DNA from: UBA7662 sp036787895
GTDB lineage: Bacteria; Bacteroidota; Bacteroidia; UBA7662
Direction: 5' to 3'
NCBI GenBank assembly: GCA_036787895.1
Contig: DAIQOK010000004.1
Location: forward strand, 101,524-165,523
DNA: 64,000 nt
In this document: piece by piece, positions 52,037 to 60,377 of the stretch
Numbering within the stretch: position 1 is the stretch's first letter
How the letters are laid out: the number at the start of each line of letters is the position of its first letter
Made by a program: the position numbers and the translations under genes
The notes under the pieces: model-generated
The model's input: only the letters and a program-made list of their open reading frames with translations
What the model was told of the DNA's origin: nothing
Database searches by the model: none

Positions 52037-54040
52037 TCAACGGCTCCGCATATCGTGGAAACGAGCCACAGCTACCCGTCCATCCGGGTGGCGGGCATGC
52101 AGCAATCCGCTTAAACTTCCACCCAATAAATAATAGGGCAAATCAAGGGAAAACAGGGGCTTTTCTCCCTCTACCACATATAAACGGCGACCAAGCAGGT
52201 CGTAGAGTTCCAGCCGGTTTAATTTACCTTCCCAATCGGCCGGAAAAACAACACGTGCACTTGTTGCACCCGAAATATGTTGTACCTGCAACGTTTCTGC
52301 GGCACGCTCCAGACTGATTAATTCAGCCAAAACCTGAATTTCAGGATCAAAAACTACACGTACAGGCACAAAGGGCAACTCCCGGAAAGCGTAAATGGTA
52401 TTGCCTCTTTCGGTAATCCGCAGCTCGACACTGTCACCATTGGCACTAAATACCCGGAAAGGCAAATCGAGATCGAAACCCCCAGCGGGTGACAAGGCGC
52501 CGAGATCTTCAATAAACAGGCTTATGCCTTGATTTTTGGCCGACCAACTGATGCGGTATTCGGGATGCGCCGAATTATAGATCCATTGGTCGAAATAGGT
52601 GGTCAGGTTACAATTACAGGCAAATTCCAGGTGATTTTTAATGCTCTGAGTGGTGGCAAAACCATAGGCCAGATTCGGATCAGTAATGTAATTGTATACG
52701 CCGGCAAAAAGCGCGGAATCGCCCAATTGGTAACGTAGTTGGTGGATAACCATAGAGGCTTTGTGGTAGGTGGAGCGGTTCTGAAAAAGAGCAGCTACGT
52801 TGTTGGTATCCTGTTTAAATACCTTATGATTCTGACTTGAAAGGGCACTTTCCCGCTGTAAGCGTTTCCAGGGTTCCCACCAATAGCCATTATCAAGTAA
52901 ACGTTCGAGGGTGAGACCAGTCATCCAACTCGCAAAACCTTCGTTAATCCAGATGTCCTGCCAGCTCAAACAGGTGATTTTATTACCAAACCACATATGC
53001 GCCAGCTCATGTGCCATCAACGAATAATCGTAGCTGCCCATCGAACTCATGGTGTTGTGCTCCATGCCGCCATCGCCATTACTGATTTGCATATGGCCGT
53101 ATTTTTCGTTGATGAAAGGATATTCGCCGAACAATTCGGTAAAAAGCTGGAGCATGGGTGGCAGATTGCCATCAAGCATAATTTTCCAGCTCACCGAATC
53201 TTCGGCATAGAGGTAATTGAGCACGGCTATGCTATCAAGACCATTGTTTACGGCGATTTTCTGATCATACACCCAATAATCACTGACCGCTGTGCCAATC
53301 AAATAAGGCGGACAGGGATAATTGTGCTGCCAATGGTGAATCCAACTACTGCCACTGGAATCGATGTTTTGCAGCAGGCCCATACCCCCGGCATAATAAC
53401 CCGGTGGGGTAGTGATAATCATTTCGGTAGTATCGGCCTTTTGTCCCAAAACCTGAAAGTTGGGCCACCAGTCCTTGGCACCGTAGGGTTGGGACAATGT
53501 CCATAATACAGGGCTATTATTTGGCCCATGGGTGGCCGTTCGAAAACTGCCGAAGCTGTTGCCGTCGTCGTAAGGCTCTCCCTGAAAATATATCCTGAAT
53601 TGCAGGGTATCGTTGGGGTTGAGCGCAAAGGGCAAACTGATCTCCAATTGATTGGGGAAAGAAACAACTGTTGGGGTACCAGGTCGGTTCAACAAAACAA
53701 CGGCTGTATTACCGGCCAGGCGGCTGCTGTCTTTGATGGCATCGCCAATATCTATCCGGAATACCGGTACTTGATTGGCCCATAACAAACTGTAATCTAC
53801 AAAGCCGCTGATGTAACGAATGGTCGGATCAAGGTTGAGGTGTAGTTTCTGCTTTAAAATATGGCCCTTGAACAAATTGGTGGTCGATTGTGAATGGCGC
53901 AGCTGATTGAAAAGTCGCTGTTGTTGGCTAGGGTGTTTACAAGCAATATGAAGCGCCTTTTCCGCTGGGAGAGTCGGTTGTGCAAACAGATCAAAAACCA
54001 TCACCCAAAAACAAAGCAGCAAAAACGCAGTTTTAACCAT
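52037..54040 (-). CDS. Secreted M1-family metallopeptidase
   Basis: The 667-residue protein has a signal peptide (LLLCFWVMVFDLFAQ), an N-terminal beta-saddle domain and the thermolysin-like catalytic domain with HELAH (344-348) and the third zinc ligand Glu367 (NEGFASW). The substrate-anchoring motif GxMEN reads GGMEH (324-328), with His replacing Asn. The last 100 residues (LNRLELYDLLGRRLYVVEG ... GLLHARHPDGRVAVAR) resemble a type IX sorting domain in degenerate form. It should be an active aminopeptidase outside the cell or in the periplasm. Divergent from ahcY. Confidence 0.88.
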   Translation of the reverse strand: MVKTAFLLLCFWVMVFDLFAQPTLPAEKALHIACKHPSQQQRLFNQLRHSQSTTNLFKGHILKQKLHLNLDPTIRYISGFVDYSLLWANQVPVFRIDIGDAIKDSSRLAGNTAVVLLNRPGTPTVVSFPNQLEISLPFALNPNDTLQFRIYFQGEPYDDGNSFGSFRTATHGPNNSPVLWTLSQPYGAKDWWPNFQVLGQKADTTEMIITTPPGYYAGGMGLLQNIDSSGSSWIHHWQHNYPCPPYLIGTAVSDYWVYDQKIAVNNGLDSIAVLNYLYAEDSVSWKIMLDGNLPPMLQLFTELFGEYPFINEKYGHMQISNGDGGMEHNTMSSMGSYDYSLMAHELAHMWFGNKITCLSWQDIWINEGFASWMTGLTLERLLDNGYWWEPWKRLQRESALSSQNHKVFKQDTNNVAALFQNRSTYHKASMVIHQLRYQLGDSALFAGVYNYITDPNLAYGFATTQSIKNHLEFACNCNLTTYFDQWIYNSAHPEYRISWSAKNQGISLFIEDLGALSPAGGFDLDLPFRVFSANGDSVELRITERGNTIYAFRELPFVPVRVVFDPEIQVLAELISLERAAETLQVQHISGATSARVVFPADWEGKLNRLELYDLLGRRLYVVEGEKPLFSLDLPYYLLGGSLSGLLHARHPDGRVAVARFHDMRSR

Positions 54041-54091
54041 AAGACTAAGTTAAGTCCTTCACGCCTAAAACCAAGTTGGGCAAAAATTACT

Positions 54092-54099
54092 TAACTTTG
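54092..54099 (+). promoter_or_regulatory. -7 box of ahcY
   Basis: TAACTTTG, exact to TAnnTTTG, with TTGGG about 16 bases further upstream as a plausible -33 box. The ATG at 54142 follows after 42 bases. Confidence 0.55.
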
Positions 54100-54141
54100 C
54101 ACCGCTTGAATTTGAATCAAACATTTGAAAATCAATATATC

Positions 54142-55449
54142 ATGATCGAAACCACAACCAAGTACAAGGTCAAAGACATCACCCTCGCCGATTGGGGCCG
54201 CAAAGAAATTAAATTGGCTGAAGCAGAAATGCCCGGCTTGATGGCTCTTCGCGAAGAATTTGGTGCCAGTAAACCTTTGAAAGGTGCCCGTATCGCAGGT
54301 TGTCTGCACATGACCATTCAAACCGCCGTGCTCATCGAAACCCTGGTTGAACTGGGTGCCGAAGTGAGCTGGTCGAGCTGTAACATTTTCTCTACCCAGG
54401 ATCACGCTGCTGCGGCCATCGCGGCTGCCGGTATTCCGGTTTACGCCTGGAAAGGCATGACCGAAGAGGAGTATGAGTGGTGTATCGACCAAACCCTTTA
54501 TGCATTCGAAGGTGGCAAGCCACTCAATATGATACTCGACGACGGGGGTGACCTCACCAACGTAGTACTCGACCATCATCCTGAACTGGTAGCTGAAATC
54601 CGTGGTATCTCCGAAGAAACCACTACCGGTGTTGCTCGTTTGTATGGCCGCATGCGTAAAGGCACTTTGCCAGTACCTGCCATTAATGTAAATGATTCAG
54701 TTACCAAGTCGAAATTCGACAACAAATACGGCTGCCGTGAATCAGCAGTAGATGCGGTTCGCCGTGCTACCGACGTAATGATGGCCGGTAAAGTAGTGGT
54801 TGTTTGTGGTTATGGCGATGTAGGTAAAGGTACTGCAGAATCGTTCCGCGGTGCCGGTGCCCGGGTTATTGTAACCGAAATCGACCCCATCTGTGCACTG
54901 CAGGCAGCCATGGAAGGTTATGAAGTAAAACGCCTCGACAGCGTTATCGACAAAGTAGACATCGTTTGTACTGCAACCGGTAATTGCAACATCGTAAGCG
55001 AAAAACATTTCCGCAGGATGAAAGACAAAACCATCGTCTGCAACATTGGTCACTTCGACAACGAAATCGATATGGCATGGATCAACAAAGCTTATGGTAG
55101 CACCAAATACACTGTAAAGCCACAAGTTGATGTTTACAATGTTGAAGGCAATGAAATCATCGTACTGGCCGAAGGTCGTTTGGTGAACCTGGGTTGTGCC
55201 ATGGGCCACCCGAGCTTCGTAATGTCGAACTCATTCACCAACCAAACCCTCGCACAGATGGAGTTGTGGAACAGCGCCGGTAAATACAAAAATGAAGTTT
55301 ACGTTCTGCCTAAACATCTCGATGAAAAAGTAGCCGCCCTTCACCTTGCCAAAATTGGCGTGGAGTTGGAGATACTCGACAACGAGCAAGCCGATTATAT
55401 CGGTGTAAGCGTACAGGGCCCGTTCAAAACGGATTCCTACCGCTACTAA
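54142..55449 (+). CDS. ahcY: Adenosylhomocysteinase
   Basis: Hydrolyses S-adenosylhomocysteine to adenosine and homocysteine in the cytoplasm, relieving inhibition of methyltransferases. The 435-residue length is usual. HMTIQTAVLIETL and SCNIFSTQDHAAAAIA are the substrate-binding parts, GCRESAVDAVRRATDVM precedes the NAD site VVCGYGDVGKGTAES, and the end KTDSYRY is the tail reaching the neighbouring subunit's NAD. The in-frame region before ATG 54142 overlaps the promoter and is not coding. Confidence 0.97.
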   Translation: MIETTTKYKVKDITLADWGRKEIKLAEAEMPGLMALREEFGASKPLKGARIAGCLHMTIQTAVLIETLVELGAEVSWSSCNIFSTQDHAAAAIAAAGIPVYAWKGMTEEEYEWCIDQTLYAFEGGKPLNMILDDGGDLTNVVLDHHPELVAEIRGISEETTTGVARLYGRMRKGTLPVPAINVNDSVTKSKFDNKYGCRESAVDAVRRATDVMMAGKVVVVCGYGDVGKGTAESFRGAGARVIVTEIDPICALQAAMEGYEVKRLDSVIDKVDIVCTATGNCNIVSEKHFRRMKDKTIVCNIGHFDNEIDMAWINKAYGSTKYTVKPQVDVYNVEGNEIIVLAEGRLVNLGCAMGHPSFVMSNSFTNQTLAQMELWNSAGKYKNEVYVLPKHLDEKVAALHLAKIGVELEILDNEQADYIGVSVQGPFKTDSYRY

Positions 55450-55466
55450 TTAATAACAGATTTGTG

Positions 55467-55511
55467 CAAACCCCGGAAAGTAGCCCAGCCTATCGACCGG
55501 GGTTTGTTTTT
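55467..55511 (+). terminator. Terminator of ahcY
   Basis: CAAACCCCGG and CCGGGGTTTG form a 10-bp stem with a 20-base loop, followed by TTTTT. Confidence 0.75.
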
Positions 55512-55531
55512 ATACCTAAATAGAGATAAAG

Positions 55532-56050
55532 ATGAAAAAAGTAATGTTTTTACTCGCAGCGGCTGCCCTGAGTTTTACCGTAGCCTGTAACAATAGCAAC
55601 GAAGAAGCCGAACACGAGCATGCCGGACATGACCATGCCGGACACGACCACGCAGGTCATGATCATGCGGCTCATGGTGCGGATAACGATAGCTTGGTGC
55701 TCAATCATCCGGAAGGTGCCCGCGTATTTTTTGCCAACTTAACAGACGGTCAGGAAATTAAACTTCCTTTTACCCTGCAAATGGGTGTAGAAGGTATGGA
55801 AGTAGAGCCTGCCGGCGCTTTGAATTATGGTAAAGGTCATCACCACCTCATCATCGATGGTCAGGCCCTGGCTAAAGGAAAATCGGTGCCATTTGATGCT
55901 ACCAATATTCACTTCGGTAAAGGACAAACGGAACACAAGCTCGACAGCCTGGCTGCCGGTGTACATACCTTGACTTTGCAGTTCGCCAACGGTGCCCACT
56001 TGAGTTATGGTGAAGCCCTCAGCACAACCATCAAAGTGGTAGTGAAATAA
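55532..56050 (+). CDS. His-rich DUF4399 lipoprotein
   Basis: The 172-residue protein has a lipobox (LSFTVAC, Cys19), a His-rich stretch built of repeats of GHDHA (about residues 30-48) that should bind Zn2+, Cu2+ or Ni2+, and a DUF4399 domain (GARVFFANLTDGQEIKLPF, GKGHHHLIIDG). DUF4399 proteins are exported. The His repeats are encoded by near-identical 15-base units. Likely a periplasmic or surface metal-binding protein. Confidence 0.88.
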   Translation: MKKVMFLLAAAALSFTVACNNSNEEAEHEHAGHDHAGHDHAGHDHAAHGADNDSLVLNHPEGARVFFANLTDGQEIKLPFTLQMGVEGMEVEPAGALNYGKGHHHLIIDGQALAKGKSVPFDATNIHFGKGQTEHKLDSLAAGVHTLTLQFANGAHLSYGEALSTTIKVVVK

Positions 56051-56071
56051 GAGCAACCTTTGCTAATAATG

Positions 56072-56104
56072 AGCTGTCTCCCTCACCGGAGACGGCTTTA
56101 TTTA
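56072..56104 (+). terminator. Terminator of the DUF4399 gene
   Basis: AGCTGTCTCC / GGAGACGGCT, a 10-bp stem with one G-T pair and a 6-base loop, followed by TTATTTATT. Confidence 0.7.
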
Positions 56105-56168
56105 TTACCAAGGTCACGTAAACGGGGCATCATACCTTAACATATTCCAGCTTTCGCGGTCGATTGTG

Positions 56169-56176
56169 TAGCTTTG
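56169..56176 (+). promoter_or_regulatory. -7 box of rlmN
   Basis: TAGCTTTG, an exact match, 6 bases before the ATG at 56183; this excludes the in-frame TTG at 56174 as start. Confidence 0.55.
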
Positions 56177-56182
56177 CAGCCT

Positions 56183-57256
56183 ATGAGCCAACCCAAACGC
56201 GACATACGTTCCCTTTCGCTCGAAGCTTTAACCGATGCCCTGGTGGCTTTGGGAGAAAAGGGGTTTCGAGCCAAACAGGTGCATGAATGGTTGTGGGTGA
56301 AAGGCGCCAAAACATTCGGGCAGATGACCAATTTGTCGGTGGGTTTGCGGGCCATGTTGGAGGAGCATTTTGTGATCAACCATATCCATATCGATGTGGA
56401 GCAGAAATCGTCGGATGGTACTGTTAAAAATGCCGTCAAGTTGTTCGACGGACGTGTGGTTGAGTCGGTGCTGATTCCTACTGAAAGCCGCATTACCGCC
56501 TGCATATCGAGTCAGGTAGGCTGCAGTTTGGACTGTACTTTTTGTGCCACCGCCCGACTCAAACGTATGCGCAACCTCAATGCCGATGAGATTTACGATC
56601 AGGTGATAGCCATACGCGAGCAAGCCGAAAGCTATTTTCAACGGCCGTTGACCAACATTGTGCTCATGGGCATGGGTGAACCGCTGTTGAACTACAATAA
56701 TGTGCTTGCTGCCATCGAAAAGATAACCCAGCCCGCCCCGGCAGGTTTGGGCATGTCGCCGAAGCGGATCACCCTAAGCACAGTCGGCATCACCAAAATG
56801 ATTCGCAAAATGGCCGACGATGAGGTGAAATTTAAGCTGGCCGTAAGCCTGCATTCCGCCATCGATGAAAAACGCTCCAAACTCATGCCCATCAATGAAA
56901 GCAACAGCATTGAAGAGCTTACTTCGGCCTTGCAATATTGGTATGAAAAGACCAAAAGCCGCATCACTTTTGAGTATGTGGTTTGGAAAGGCATCAACGA
57001 TACCAATGAGGACATACGCGCACTGGTAAAACTATGCCGCAAACTCGTCTGCAAAGTCAACATCATCGAATACAATCCCATCGACGATGGCATTTACCAA
57101 CAAGCTAGCCCGGAAGCTGTAGATGCCTACATACGGGCCTTAGGCGCTGCTGGCATAGTGGCTGTAGTACGCCGTAGCCGGGGGAAAGATATCGACGCTG
57201 CCTGTGGTCAGTTGGCGAATAAGGGTGAGGTAGCGGTTATTTCGGAAGATGTATAA
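56183..57256 (+). CDS. rlmN: 23S rRNA (A2503-C2)/tRNA (A37-C2) methyltransferase RlmN
   Basis: A radical SAM enzyme that methylates C2 of A2503 in 23S rRNA and A37 in some tRNAs. The 357-residue protein carries the cluster motif CSLDCTFC (Cys114, Cys118, Cys121) and the two catalytic Cys, Cys107 (TACISSQ) and the methyl-carrying Cys341 (DAACGQL), spaced as in E. coli RlmN. GMGEPLLN binds SAM. The start is chosen at ATG 56183 because of the promoter box. Monocistronic. Confidence 0.95.
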   Translation: MSQPKRDIRSLSLEALTDALVALGEKGFRAKQVHEWLWVKGAKTFGQMTNLSVGLRAMLEEHFVINHIHIDVEQKSSDGTVKNAVKLFDGRVVESVLIPTESRITACISSQVGCSLDCTFCATARLKRMRNLNADEIYDQVIAIREQAESYFQRPLTNIVLMGMGEPLLNYNNVLAAIEKITQPAPAGLGMSPKRITLSTVGITKMIRKMADDEVKFKLAVSLHSAIDEKRSKLMPINESNSIEELTSALQYWYEKTKSRITFEYVVWKGINDTNEDIRALVKLCRKLVCKVNIIEYNPIDDGIYQQASPEAVDAYIRALGAAGIVAVVRRSRGKDIDAACGQLANKGEVAVISEDV

Positions 57257-57337
57257 TATAGGGGTCATTTATAACCTTCTTTGTATTTTATGGAAACCTA
57301 ACCGCTTATTGCCTGTGGGCTTACACTACAAACTGAT

Positions 57338-57443
57338 ATTTTAGGCAATTACTTAAATAGTTCGTGCGGGTAATTAAGAGTTTCGATATTTTCTTAATTA
57401 ACGAAAAGAGATAGTTAAGTTTTAGGCAAAATTCTGAAATAGT
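57338..57443. repeat. Imperfect direct repeat downstream of fic
   Basis: TTTTAGGCAATTACTTAAATAG (57339-57360) and a related copy at 57420-57442 share the TTTTAGGCAA start and the AAATAG end. They lie in AT-rich DNA with several TTAA strings between rlmN and the fic terminator. Confidence 0.4.
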
Positions 57444-57489
57444 ATGCTTGACTATTAAAGAGATTTGCTCTAGTTTGGGAGTACATTAA

Positions 57490-57520
57490 AAACCCACCTC
57501 TGATTTAAAAAGATGGGTTT
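57490..57520 (-). terminator. Terminator of the fic gene
   Basis: AAACCCA and TGGGTTT form a 7-bp stem on the minus strand, followed by TTTAATG. Confidence 0.6.
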
Positions 57521-57543
57521 ATGCCTGGAAAAAGGGAGACGGT

Positions 57544-58671
57544 CTATCTACCCTCAAACAAATCAAGATATTCTCTGAATACATATATGCGGTTCCGCTG
57601 CATGCCGGTTATTTCTTGCAGTATGCCGGCTGCTTGAAGGTCATTGATGAGCTTATAGGCGGTTACATTCGATTTACCGATGCAATTTTTAACCAGATGA
57701 ATATCGGTCACTGGCTTGCGAAACAGGCTTTCGACGAGTTTCCGTGCCATTTCGGCGCGACTACCCAGGAATTTCAGCCGACTATCCATGGATTTTTCGA
57801 GTTGCATGATACCGTCGAAAGTACGCAGGCCCAGATCGGCAGTTTCACGCACGCCTACCAGGAAAAACTTGAACCAGCCCAGCAGATCGTTCTGTGTGCG
57901 CACAGCCATGAGATTGTCGTAATACAATGTCCGGTGACGCTCGAAAAAATCTGACAAATAGAGTATCGGCTGGCGCAATATGCCAGTGTGCACCAGATAG
58001 AGAGAAATCAGCAGTCGACCTACGCGTCCGTTGCCATCCAGAAAGGGGTGGATGGTCTCGAACTGGTAATGCAGCAGCGCAATTTTGAGCAATGCGGGTA
58101 GGGGCTGGTCGAAATCGTTGGCGAATTTTTCGAGATCGCTCATCAAAGCCGCAATTTCAGTGGGCGGAGGTGGCACAAAACGGGCATCGCTGATGGTGGC
58201 ACCACCAATCCAGTTTTGGCTGCTGCGGAATTGGCCTGGATATTTGTGAGCGCCACGCACCCCTTGCATCAACACTTGGTGGGTTTCCCGGATCAAACGA
58301 CTCGAAAACGGCAGTTTATCGAAAAGGGCAATGGCCTCATTCATCGCCTGAATGTAGTTTTGTACTTCGGCCCAATCGTCGCGCTTTTCGGCTGCCAGGT
58401 CGCTCTCGCGCATGAAACTTTCTTCAATACGGGTTTGGGTCCCCTCGATGCGGGAGCTTTGGGTAGCTTCTTTGGCGAGGTGAATGGAGATGTACAAATC
58501 AATATTGACATAACGGGAATACATATCCAATCGGCCCAGTGACTGATCGGCACGACTGAGCAGTTGCACCAATGCCATATCATCGATTTGCCAGTCGCGG
58601 TGAATAGGCTCAGGCACAAAGGCCTTGTAAAAGCCCTGATTGATGTAGTTACCTGCCTTAAAGTTTTTCAT
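57544..58671 (-). CDS. Fic-domain protein, class II
   Basis: Fic enzymes transfer AMP (or other phosphate-containing groups) from a nucleotide to hydroxyl side chains of target proteins. The 375-residue protein has the complete Fic motif HPFLDGNGRVGR (His208, Arg219) and, upstream, the inhibitory helix motif SSRIEG (Ser72-x3-Glu76-Gly77), which places it in class II with self-inhibition. Residues 300-370 form a winged helix. Two-domain proteins of this layout may regulate their own promoter; an inverted repeat lies just before the ATG. Confidence 0.92.
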   Translation of the reverse strand: MKNFKAGNYINQGFYKAFVPEPIHRDWQIDDMALVQLLSRADQSLGRLDMYSRYVNIDLYISIHLAKEATQSSRIEGTQTRIEESFMRESDLAAEKRDDWAEVQNYIQAMNEAIALFDKLPFSSRLIRETHQVLMQGVRGAHKYPGQFRSSQNWIGGATISDARFVPPPPTEIAALMSDLEKFANDFDQPLPALLKIALLHYQFETIHPFLDGNGRVGRLLISLYLVHTGILRQPILYLSDFFERHRTLYYDNLMAVRTQNDLLGWFKFFLVGVRETADLGLRTFDGIMQLEKSMDSRLKFLGSRAEMARKLVESLFRKPVTDIHLVKNCIGKSNVTAYKLINDLQAAGILQEITGMQRNRIYVFREYLDLFEGR

Positions 58672-58678
58672 GATTTCC

Positions 58679-58704
58679 CTTAACTAACGCATAATTAAGT
58701 TAAG
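58679..58704 (-). promoter_or_regulatory. Inverted repeat before fic, possible operator
   Basis: CTTAACT (58679-58685) and AGTTAAG (58698-58704) are perfect inverse copies 12 bases apart, 8 bases upstream of the fic ATG. The minus-strand promoter region also contains TAACTTAA, a poor -7 match. The winged helix of the Fic protein is an obvious candidate binder. Confidence 0.4.
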
Positions 58705-59084
58705 TATTTTTCTATAATCTTAAATATTGATGCTGCTAGTTTAAGTTTTTTAATGAAATATTAAGTAGTATGCTGCCTTGATTAAGTAAATAGCGTTAAA
58801 TGAAAAGCATGAAGAGCGCAGAAGTTGGTGAGCAGTTGAAAGCGAGAGGCAGAATAAAGTTTCAAGTTGACGTTGTGCTATTTAAAGTGGAATCAGCTTG
58901 GTGGGTGACGACCATTCATTACCCCTGGCTTTCGACCAAAATCAGGCTTTGTCATCAAGTGGATAGGCCCAAATACGAAGTACATACCCTATGTCAATTC
59001 GTTAGGCCTGAAATTTTACGTACAAAAGCCCGAGCCTTTCGGCCCGGACTACATCAAGCTGTGGTTTAGTTTGGTTGGTATTTA
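58705..59084. other. Divergent/tail region between fic and the Asp-box gene
   Basis: AT-rich near fic, with repeated TTAAG strings. An 89-codon frame (58800-59069) is rejected because it runs through the terminator at 59023-59049. TAGTATGCT..TTGATTAAG (58766-58786) recalls TAGTATGCTTGACTATTAAAG (57441-57461) on the other side of fic. Confidence 0.4.
59023..59049 (-). terminator. Terminator of the Asp-box protein gene
   Basis: On the minus strand CCGGGCC-GAAA-GGCTCGG forms a 7-bp stem with a GAAA loop, followed by GCTTTTGT. Confidence 0.7.
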
Positions 59085-60248
59085 TTAATGCTTGATAAAT
59101 TTGGCAACACGCCCACTACTTAACAGCAGGTAGGTGCCTGCATGGAGCTGCGAGATTGATATGCGCTTGTCGTCGTTGAGTGCTGCCTGCATAACTGTTT
59201 GTCCAGTTAGGGTGGTGATGCGCAGTTCGCTGCCTGCTTCTAGGCCCTCGAGTTGAATAAAATCTACACTGGGTACCGGATATACCTGGATGGCAAGGCG
59301 TTTGAGTTCTGCAATTCCGGTTGCACCAAAGGGTTTGCGGTAAAAACCGATGTTGGTGCCCACAAAAAGTTGTCCGTTGAAAACAGCTACGGCCTGAACA
59401 ACTTCGCCCGTGCCTATGCCGGCATCGTTGATTTGGGTCCAACTTGCTCCATTGTCGGCACTGAAGTGCAATTGCCCCAGTGCACCTCCTGCGAAAGCCA
59501 CGCCATTAATATGTTGAACGCGCGTAATGTTGTTGCTGGTATTGCCTGCGCTACCCCCGAGAACCTGGGTCCAGCTGGCGCCTGCATCTACACTTCTGTA
59601 AACACCGCCACCATAAATACTCAGCAGTAAGCCACCATCGACTGCGCATAAGGAAGTAGATGACCCTGAAATGGCGGGTGCATTGGCCAGTGCTGTCCAA
59701 ATTTGACCGCCATCAGTAGATTTAAACACATTTTGCAGCGAACTGCAGTATAAATCATTGCCTACCTTGACGATGTTTTTCGCCACCGATTTGTTGATGT
59801 TGGCACCAAATGGGAATTCGCTTCCGCTGAAGCTGCTTCCGGCATTGGTTGAATAATGACTGCCACCATTGCCATCGGTGCCGTAGATAATATTATTTCC
59901 ATCCACAAAAATAGAAGTAGCGCGTACACTGGCCAGGCCATTGCGACCGCCTACCCGAGTCCAGTTAGCGCCGTTGTCGGTGCTTTTGAAGATGTCGCTG
60001 CCTGAAGTACCGGCCCAGGCGTTTCCGTTAAATTGCGCGAGGGTACGGCAGCTTCCTGTGATACCGGTGTTGCTGGCGGTGAAGCTTTGGCCATCACTGC
60101 TGCTGAAAATGCTACCGTTGGTGACTATTAAATTGGATCCCGAAACACTTAAGTCGTAAATGGTGCCACTTACGCCGGTAATGGGTGTCCATTGCGCCCA
60201 GCTGCTGCTTAGGCACAAGCTAAAAATCAGGGTGTATAGTTTTTTCAT
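59085..60248 (-). CDS. Secreted Asp-box (BNR) repeat protein with type IX sorting domain
   Basis: From ATG 60248 (MKKLYTLIFSLCLSSSWAQ, a good signal peptide) the protein has 387 residues. At least four Asp-box motifs S.D.G..W (STDNGANW, STDGGQIW, SVDAGASW, SADNGASW) build a sialidase/Ycf48-type beta-propeller. The C-terminal 75 residues (LAIQVYPVPSVDFIQLEG ... LHAGTYLLLSSGRVAKF) are a type A type IX sorting domain. No sialidase catalytic residues are evident; surface adhesion or binding is likelier. Confidence 0.87.
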   Translation of the reverse strand: MKKLYTLIFSLCLSSSWAQWTPITGVSGTIYDLSVSGSNLIVTNGSIFSSSDGQSFTASNTGITGSCRTLAQFNGNAWAGTSGSDIFKSTDNGANWTRVGGRNGLASVRATSIFVDGNNIIYGTDGNGGSHYSTNAGSSFSGSEFPFGANINKSVAKNIVKVGNDLYCSSLQNVFKSTDGGQIWTALANAPAISGSSTSLCAVDGGLLLSIYGGGVYRSVDAGASWTQVLGGSAGNTSNNITRVQHINGVAFAGGALGQLHFSADNGASWTQINDAGIGTGEVVQAVAVFNGQLFVGTNIGFYRKPFGATGIAELKRLAIQVYPVPSVDFIQLEGLEAGSELRITTLTGQTVMQAALNDDKRISISQLHAGTYLLLSSGRVAKFIKH

Positions 60249-60377
60249 AGGAATTTGGTTTAGATTGATGTCAAAACTAGCTGGCTTAGCCAAGGCCACT
60301 AATAGTGCATATGTACTGTGTGCCAGCAGTTTTTTCAAAACTGAAATTGTAATAGGTTTACAGACAAACTAACTCCT

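Noticed and set aside
54041..54141. SAM or SAH riboswitch before ahcY
   Set aside because: After the -7 box only about 36 transcribed bases remain, too few for a riboswitch, and no conserved fold is visible.
58800..59069. 89-codon open frame downstream of fic
   Set aside because: It runs through the terminator hairpin of the Asp-box gene and has no similarity.
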